Source: Burkholderiaceae bacterium (lineage in GTDB: Bacteria > Pseudomonadota > Gammaproteobacteria > Burkholderiales > Burkholderiaceae_E). Taken from it: a DNA stretch of 13,125 nt. Of the stretch, positions 8,909-13,125 are shown piece by piece. The translations under genes and the position numbers were made by a program. The notes under the pieces were generated by a model. It was not told where the DNA came from. It saw only the letters and a program-made list of their open reading frames with translations, and made no database searches. Location of the stretch: contig JAHYJF010000075.1 in NCBI GenBank assembly GCA_019428955.1, forward strand, positions 1 to 13,125, in the 5' to 3' direction. Position 1 is the stretch's first letter, and every line of letters starts with the position of its first letter.

Positions 8909-9561
8909 GCCATCGCGTAGTCAGGGCAGCGCGTCATGCGCGACCGGCCCCGCCCGAACGCCGCCCGATCGTCGGCATCCTCCTTGCCGCTGGAGCGGGC
9001 ACGCGCTTTGATCGCAGCGGCAAGATCAACAAGCTGTTGACGCCGTTCGAGGGGCTGCCGCTCGCCTGCCACGGGGCGCGCCTGCTGGGCGCCCATTGCG
9101 CGCACGTTATCGCGGTGACCTCGCCCGGCGACAGCGAACTGCACGATTGGCTGAGGCGCGAGGGCTGCCTGGTCGTTTCAGCAAGCCGCTCCGGCGAGGG
9201 GCTCGGCTACTCGCTCGCCGCCGGGGTCAGCGAGGCGCGGCGGCGCTTCGATCCGCAGGCGCTGGTGCTGCTGCTGGCCGACTTGCCGGTGGTGCGCGCC
9301 CAGACCGTGACCCGGCTGCTCGCGGTGCCACGCACGGCCGACAGCATGATTGCACCGTGCTACGACGGCCAGCGCGGTTTCCCACTGGTATGCGGCACCG
9401 GCCATTTCGCGCGGCTCGCCGCCTGCAACGACGATCGCAGCGTCGAGCAGATGCTTTCGCGCTCGCGCCCGACGCTGATCGACGTCGACGACCCTGGAAT
9501 CGTGCAAGATGTCGACTTTCCCCCTGATCTCGTGACTCTGCGCTTCGATGCCCTCGGTTAA
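8905..9561 (+). CDS. MobA/MocA-like nucleotidyltransferase
   Basis: A 218-residue NTP-transferase domain protein. The nucleotide-binding signature LLAAGAGTRF (26-35) is followed by a lysine in NKLL (43). A metal-binding aspartate lies in LLLADLP (122-128), then GQRGFPLVCG (155-164), and a second acidic site in QDVDFPPDL (201-209). This pattern fits molybdenum cofactor cytidylyl- or guanylyltransferases such as MocA, which join CTP to molybdopterin for xanthine-dehydrogenase-type enzymes. No molybdoenzyme or XdhC gene is visible nearby, so the acceptor is uncertain. The only near in-frame start is TTG at 8905, sharing bases with the acuI TGA (TTGA); an ATG at 8936 is out of frame. Translation is probably coupled. 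The first 20 residues are basic and outside the domain. Confidence 0.8.
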   Translation: MSHRVVRAARHARPAPPERRPIVGILLAAGAGTRFDRSGKINKLLTPFEGLPLACHGARLLGAHCAHVIAVTSPGDSELHDWLRREGCLVVSASRSGEGLGYSLAAGVSEARRRFDPQALVLLLADLPVVRAQTVTRLLAVPRTADSMIAPCYDGQRGFPLVCGTGHFARLAACNDDRSVEQMLSRSRPTLIDVDDPGIVQDVDFPPDLVTLRFDALG

Positions 9562-11362
9562 ATCTACACCCGGGATCAGCTACCGGATCGTTCCCGTAGC
9601 ACCGCAGGCACACCTCTTCGAGGTGACGCTGCGCATTGCCAAGCCCGATCCGGCAGGCCAGCTGGTGTCATTGCCGGCGTGGATTCCGGGCAGCTACCTG
9701 ATCCGCGATTTCGCCCGTCACATCGTGGCCATCAGCGCCAGCTGCAATGGCCGGCGCGTCGCGCTCGAGAAGCTCGACAAGCACACCTGGCAGGCAGCGC
9801 CCAGCCGCAACCAGCTGGAAGTTCGTTACCGGGTCTACGCCTGGGACCTGTCGGTGCGCGGTGCACATCTCGACACCGCGCACGGCTTCTTCAATGGTAC
9901 CAGCGTCTTCCTGCGGGTCCACGGGCAGGATGATCAACCATGCCGGGTGCGCATATCCCGACCGGCCGGGGCGCGCTACCGGAGCTGGCGCGTAGCGACC
10001 TCGTTGCCGCTCGCCGGGGCGCCGGAGTCTGGCTTCGGGGATTACCAGGCACAGAACTACGACGAGCTGATCGACCATCCGGCCGAATTGGGTGAATTCA
10101 CACTCGCTTCTTTCAAAGCCGGTGGCATTCGTCACGACATCGCCGTGACCGGACGCCACGACGCCGATATGGCACGATTGTGCGCCGACCTGCGCGCGAT
10201 CTGCGCCACCCAGGCGAAGTTTTTCGAGCCGCGCAGCCGCCGGGCGCCGATGCCACGCTACCTGTTCCTGGTCACCGCGGTCGGCGACGGCTACGGCGGC
10301 CTCGAGCATCGCGCCAGCACAGCCTTGCTGTGCGCGCGCAACGACCTTCCCCATGCTGGCATGAAGGGGGTTCCCGCCGGCTATCGCAAGTTCCTGGGAC
10401 TCGCCAGCCACGAATACTTCCACAGCTGGAACGTCAAGCGCATCAAGCCCCGGGTTTTCGCCAGTTACGACCTGGAAGGCGAGAATTACACCCGGATGTT
10501 GTGGCTTTTCGAGGGCTTCACTTCCTACTATGACGACCTCTTGCTGCTGCGTTCGGGGGCAATTGCGGTCGATGACTATTTCACCGCGCTCGGCGAGACC
10601 ATCGGCAAAGTCCTGCGCGGCCCCGGCCGCAAGCTCCAGAGCGTGGCGGACTCGAGCTTCGACGCCTGGTCGCGTTACTACCGCCAGGACGAGAACTCGC
10701 CCAATGCGATCGTCAGCTACTACACCAAGGGGTCGCTGGTGGCGCTCGCCCTCGACCTGACGATCCGCCAGCGCAGCGCCGGCAAGCGCTCGCTCGACGA
10801 CGTGATGCAACACATCTGGCGGCGCTACGGGCGCGATTTCACGCGCGATCCGGTTGGCCTCGAGGAAGGCGGATTCCCGTCGGAAGTGAGCGCAGCGACC
10901 GGACTCGATCTGCGCCGCCAGATTCGCGCCTGGACCGAAGGTACTGCCGACCTGCCGTTGGCGCGGCTGCTCGCGGGAGCAGGTGTCAAGCTTGCGGCGA
11001 GTGCGGCCACCAAGGGTGGCGCCCGGCTGGGAGCAAACCTGGTGGCCCGCCCGGGCGGGCTCGAAATCGCCACCGCCTACAGTGCCGGACCGGCCGAATC
11101 CGCTGGTCTTGCCGGGGGCGACTTGATTATTGCCGCCGCTGGGCTGCGGGTTGATTTGGCGGCGCTCCAGGCAATGCTCGAGAGGCGCCGCGACGGTGAG
11201 TCGCTGCGTCTGCACGCCTTCCGGCGCGATGAACTGATCGAAGCCGAGGTAGTGCTGGCCACACCGCCCGCGAGTGAAATCAAGCTCAGCCTCGACGACC
11301 ACGCCGGCGCTCCGGCAAGGCGCCTGCGCGCGAGTTGGCTGGGCACAGCGAAGGGGCTGTGA
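9548..11362 (+). CDS. M61-family metallopeptidase with C-terminal PDZ domain
   Basis: A 604-residue protein of the M61 (glycyl aminopeptidase) family. The N-terminal beta domain (about 10-190) includes PAWIPGSYLIRDFARH (43-58), strongly conserved in the family. The catalytic domain has GGLEHRAS (250-257), the zinc motif HEYFHSWNVKRI (H288, E289, H292) and the third ligand region WLFEGFTSYYDD (E322 likely). A PDZ domain occupies about 495-575, with PAESAGLAGGDLI (515-527) as the typical turn. No signal peptide is evident, so it may act in the cytoplasm on peptides with N-terminal glycine or alanine, the activity known for the type member. The ATG at 9548 overlaps the preceding gene by 14 bases, and the TGA overlaps the next start. 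All catalytic residues are intact. Confidence 0.92.
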   Translation: MPSVKSTPGISYRIVPVAPQAHLFEVTLRIAKPDPAGQLVSLPAWIPGSYLIRDFARHIVAISASCNGRRVALEKLDKHTWQAAPSRNQLEVRYRVYAWDLSVRGAHLDTAHGFFNGTSVFLRVHGQDDQPCRVRISRPAGARYRSWRVATSLPLAGAPESGFGDYQAQNYDELIDHPAELGEFTLASFKAGGIRHDIAVTGRHDADMARLCADLRAICATQAKFFEPRSRRAPMPRYLFLVTAVGDGYGGLEHRASTALLCARNDLPHAGMKGVPAGYRKFLGLASHEYFHSWNVKRIKPRVFASYDLEGENYTRMLWLFEGFTSYYDDLLLLRSGAIAVDDYFTALGETIGKVLRGPGRKLQSVADSSFDAWSRYYRQDENSPNAIVSYYTKGSLVALALDLTIRQRSAGKRSLDDVMQHIWRRYGRDFTRDPVGLEEGGFPSEVSAATGLDLRRQIRAWTEGTADLPLARLLAGAGVKLAASAATKGGARLGANLVARPGGLEIATAYSAGPAESAGLAGGDLIIAAAGLRVDLAALQAMLERRRDGESLRLHAFRRDELIEAEVVLATPPASEIKLSLDDHAGAPARRLRASWLGTAKGL

Positions 11363-12447
11363 TAAAGCGGCCGACCACCATTACTGCTCATGCGGCGCTG
11401 TTGGTCATGACGTGGTTCGCGGAGCCAGTGTTCGCTCAGTCGGCATCGATGGCGGCGGTCTCCCCGGAGCAGTGCCTGCTCGAGGCCCTGCGCCGCGTTG
11501 CGCCCGATGCGTCGGTCGCCAGCGTGCGGGCCAGTTGCGCGGCTGATGCGCCACCGACGCCGGCGCGTGAGGCCGTGGCCAAGCACCTGGGCTCAAGCAA
11601 TGCTTCGCCCGGTTCGCTGCCGATCGCAAGCCTGGAGGGCCCGATCCAGAGGCGGCTGGGCGAGGAATCGCGGCTCTGGTTCGAGCGGGTTGCTTTCATT
11701 GCACACCGCCCGAACTACGCCCTGCCCTTCGCGCAGGGCGGCAACCTCACCGGGGCCGACGCCTTGTCCGGGCAGGCGCTGCGCCAGGCCGAGTTCAAGT
11801 TCCAGGTGAGCTTCAAGGTGCCGCTCACGGCGCCGGCCGGACCAGGGGAGCCGGAATTGCTCTTTGCCTACACCGGGCAGGCGTGGTGGCAGGCCTACCA
11901 GGCGAAGCGCTCCTCGCCATTTCGCGAATACAACCACGATCCCGAGGTGTTCGTGCGGTTTCGTTCCGAAATCCCGGTGCTGGGCTGGACCGAGCGGCTC
12001 AGCAGTTTCGGTTTCGAACACATCTCGAACGGTCGCGCCGAGTCGGGCTCGCGCAGTTGGAACCGTCTCTTTGCGCAGTTCGAGTTCGACCGGGGCAGCG
12101 ACTGGTGGTTGTCGCTGCGCGCCTGGTGGCGCATTCCGGAACGTGCCAAGACGGACCCCGCCCAGGTCGGCGGCGACGACAACCCCGAAATTACCCGCTA
12201 CCTCGGCAATGGCGAACTGCGCTTTGGCCACATCGGCGAGAAATGGAATTGGGACGCGATGCTGCGCCCCGGCCTGCGCTCCGGCGGCAAGAACGCCGTC
12301 GAGTTCAACCTGAGCTATCCGACAGGCTTTAACCAGCGCGCGCGCTGGTACCTGCAGTACTTCAACGGCTACGGCGAGAGCCTGATCGACTACAACCGGC
12401 GCATCCACCGGCTCGGCATCGGACTGATGCTCAACGACTGGTACTGA
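11359..12447 (+). CDS. pldA: Outer membrane phospholipase A (OMPLA)
   Basis: A 362-residue outer-membrane lipase that hydrolyses phospholipids misplaced in the outer leaflet. The active-site block EHISNGRAESGSRSWNR (residues 220-236) holds the triad H221, S223 and N235, with the same spacing as E. coli H142, S144 and N156. S231 matches the calcium-site S152. Aromatic strands (DWWLSLRAWW, RWYLQYFNGYGESL) end in NDWY with a terminal aromatic, as expected for BAM recognition. GTG at 11359 overlaps the upstream TGA (GTGA) with AAGGGG just before it, and gives a clean signal peptide beginning with Lys-Arg and cleaved after VFA (26). A TTG at 11335 would add eight residues without benefit. An N-terminal extension of about 60 residues with two cysteines (39, 60) precedes the barrel; similar extensions occur in related PldA proteins. 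OMPLA is activated by dimerisation and calcium. Confidence 0.94.
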   Translation: MIKRPTTITAHAALLVMTWFAEPVFAQSASMAAVSPEQCLLEALRRVAPDASVASVRASCAADAPPTPAREAVAKHLGSSNASPGSLPIASLEGPIQRRLGEESRLWFERVAFIAHRPNYALPFAQGGNLTGADALSGQALRQAEFKFQVSFKVPLTAPAGPGEPELLFAYTGQAWWQAYQAKRSSPFREYNHDPEVFVRFRSEIPVLGWTERLSSFGFEHISNGRAESGSRSWNRLFAQFEFDRGSDWWLSLRAWWRIPERAKTDPAQVGGDDNPEITRYLGNGELRFGHIGEKWNWDAMLRPGLRSGGKNAVEFNLSYPTGFNQRARWYLQYFNGYGESLIDYNRRIHRLGIGLMLNDWY

Positions 12448-12477
12448 ACCGGCAAGGCGCGCGCCCTACCGACCTTG
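12448..12477. other. Short convergent gap between pldA and trpC
   Basis: Thirty bases separate the two converging stops. CAAGG (12453-12457) and CCTTG (12473-12477) can pair around a loop containing the perfect 10-bp palindrome GGCGCGCGCC. It may act as a shared bidirectional end structure, but there is no T-run, so an intrinsic terminator is not supported. Confidence 0.35.
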
Positions 12478-13125
12478 TTACTCGAACAATCGCGCCAGTT
12501 CCGCGCCCGGATCGGGCGCGCGCATGAAGGCCTCGCCGACCAGAAACGCGTTGACCCCGGCGGCGCGCATCCGACGCACGTCGTCCGGCACGCGAATCCC
12601 GCTCTCGGTAACCACCAGGCGCTCGTCAGGAATTCGCGCCAGCAGACCAAGCGTGGTGTCGAGCGACACGGCAAAGGTGCGCAGGTTGCGGTTGTTGATG
12701 CCGATCAGCGGCGTGCGCAAGGCCAGCGCCCGCTCGAGCTCGGCAGCATCGTGGGACTCGACCAGCACGTCCATGCCCAGAGCCTGGGCGCACGCTTCCA
12801 GGTCGCGCAGTTGTTCGTCCCCGAGCGCCGCGACGATCAGCAGGATGCAGTCGGCGCCGTGCGCACGGGCCTCGTGGATTTGATACTCGTCGATGACGAA
12901 ATCCTTGCGCAGCACCGGCAGCGTGCACGCTTCACGTGCGGCGCCAAGGTGCGCGAGCTCGCCCTGGAAAAAATCCCGGTCGGTCAGCACCGAAAGGCAG
13001 GCCGCGCCGGAGCTGGCATAGCTGGCCGCGATTGCCGCCGGATCGAAGGGGTCGCGCAGCAGCCCCTGGCTGGGGCTGGCGCGCTTGATTTCGGCGATGA
13101 CTCCGGCCGAACCCGCCGCGATTCG
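12478..13125 (-). CDS. trpC: Indole-3-glycerol phosphate synthase, N-terminus beyond the window
   Basis: The visible 215 residues are the C-terminal part of the TIM-barrel enzyme that closes CdRP to indole-3-glycerol phosphate in tryptophan synthesis. Numbering from the window edge, AEIKRASPSQG (11-21) carries catalytic K14, VLRKDFVIDEYQI (71-83) carries K74, the likely general acid, DVLVESHD (119-126) carries E123, GINNRNL (142-148) carries the substrate asparagine, and ESGIRVP (174-180) carries E174 and S175. The phosphate-site LVGEAFMR (195-202) is intact. Family members have about 260-270 residues, so about 45-55 are missing off the right edge. The frame is open to the last base. There is no fused TrpF domain after it; the protein ends ELARLFE and stops at 12478. 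It converges with pldA. Upstream trpD/trpG would lie outside. Confidence 0.96.
   Translation of the reverse strand, partial: RIAAGSAGVIAEIKRASPSQGLLRDPFDPAAIAASYASSGAACLSVLTDRDFFQGELAHLGAAREACTLPVLRKDFVIDEYQIHEARAHGADCILLIVAALGDEQLRDLEACAQALGMDVLVESHDAAELERALALRTPLIGINNRNLRTFAVSLDTTLGLLARIPDERLVVTESGIRVPDDVRRMRAAGVNAFLVGEAFMRAPDPGAELARLFE

Noticed and set aside
9668..11302. Minus-strand open frame of about 544 codons opposite the M61 peptidase
   Set aside because: The plus strand encodes an intact M61 protein with HEYFH and PDZ motifs; the antisense frame is a codon-bias shadow.

Overview
The window comes from a high-GC member of the Betaproteobacteria. The evidence is a 16S rRNA gene of betaproteobacterial type, an rrn spacer carrying tRNA-Ile(GAU) and tRNA-Ala(UGC), and GC-rich protein genes with frequent non-ATG starts. 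I cannot name a genus from sequence reading alone.

Positions 1-4180 hold most of one ribosomal RNA operon on the minus strand. In transcript order it has a sigma70-type promoter with a perfect TTGACA box, a leader with boxA, one arm of the 16S processing stem and a GAAA-capped hairpin, then 16S, tRNA-Ile, tRNA-Ala, a second boxA and the 5' two thirds of 23S. The 23S gene runs off the left edge inside helix 69, so any 5S gene lies outside.

Positions 4385-7743 hold three minus-strand genes. In transcript order they are a surface lipoprotein with a TbpB-like beta-barrel domain, an overlapping Slam-family outer-membrane protein (surface lipoprotein assembly modulator, the type XI secretion translocon), and an enoyl-CoA hydratase of the crotonase family. 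The lipoprotein/Slam pair is the most interesting part: it looks like a self-contained cargo and exporter unit with no TonB-dependent receptor beside it.

Positions 7922-12447 hold four plus-strand genes packed end over end: an AcuI-type acrylyl-CoA reductase, a MobA/MocA-like nucleotidyltransferase, an M61-family metallopeptidase with a C-terminal PDZ domain, and outer membrane phospholipase A (PldA). Every junction overlaps by 4-14 bases and two of the downstream genes use TTG or GTG starts, so this is probably one translationally coupled operon. It diverges from the lipoprotein/Slam unit across a 178-base region with a sharp inverted repeat. The 3' part of trpC on the minus strand converges on pldA and runs off the right edge.

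Two themes link the genes. Slam, its cargo and PldA all act at the outer membrane. The crotonase and AcuI could act consecutively on 3-hydroxypropionyl-CoA and acrylyl-CoA. Both links are inferences from neighbourhood.
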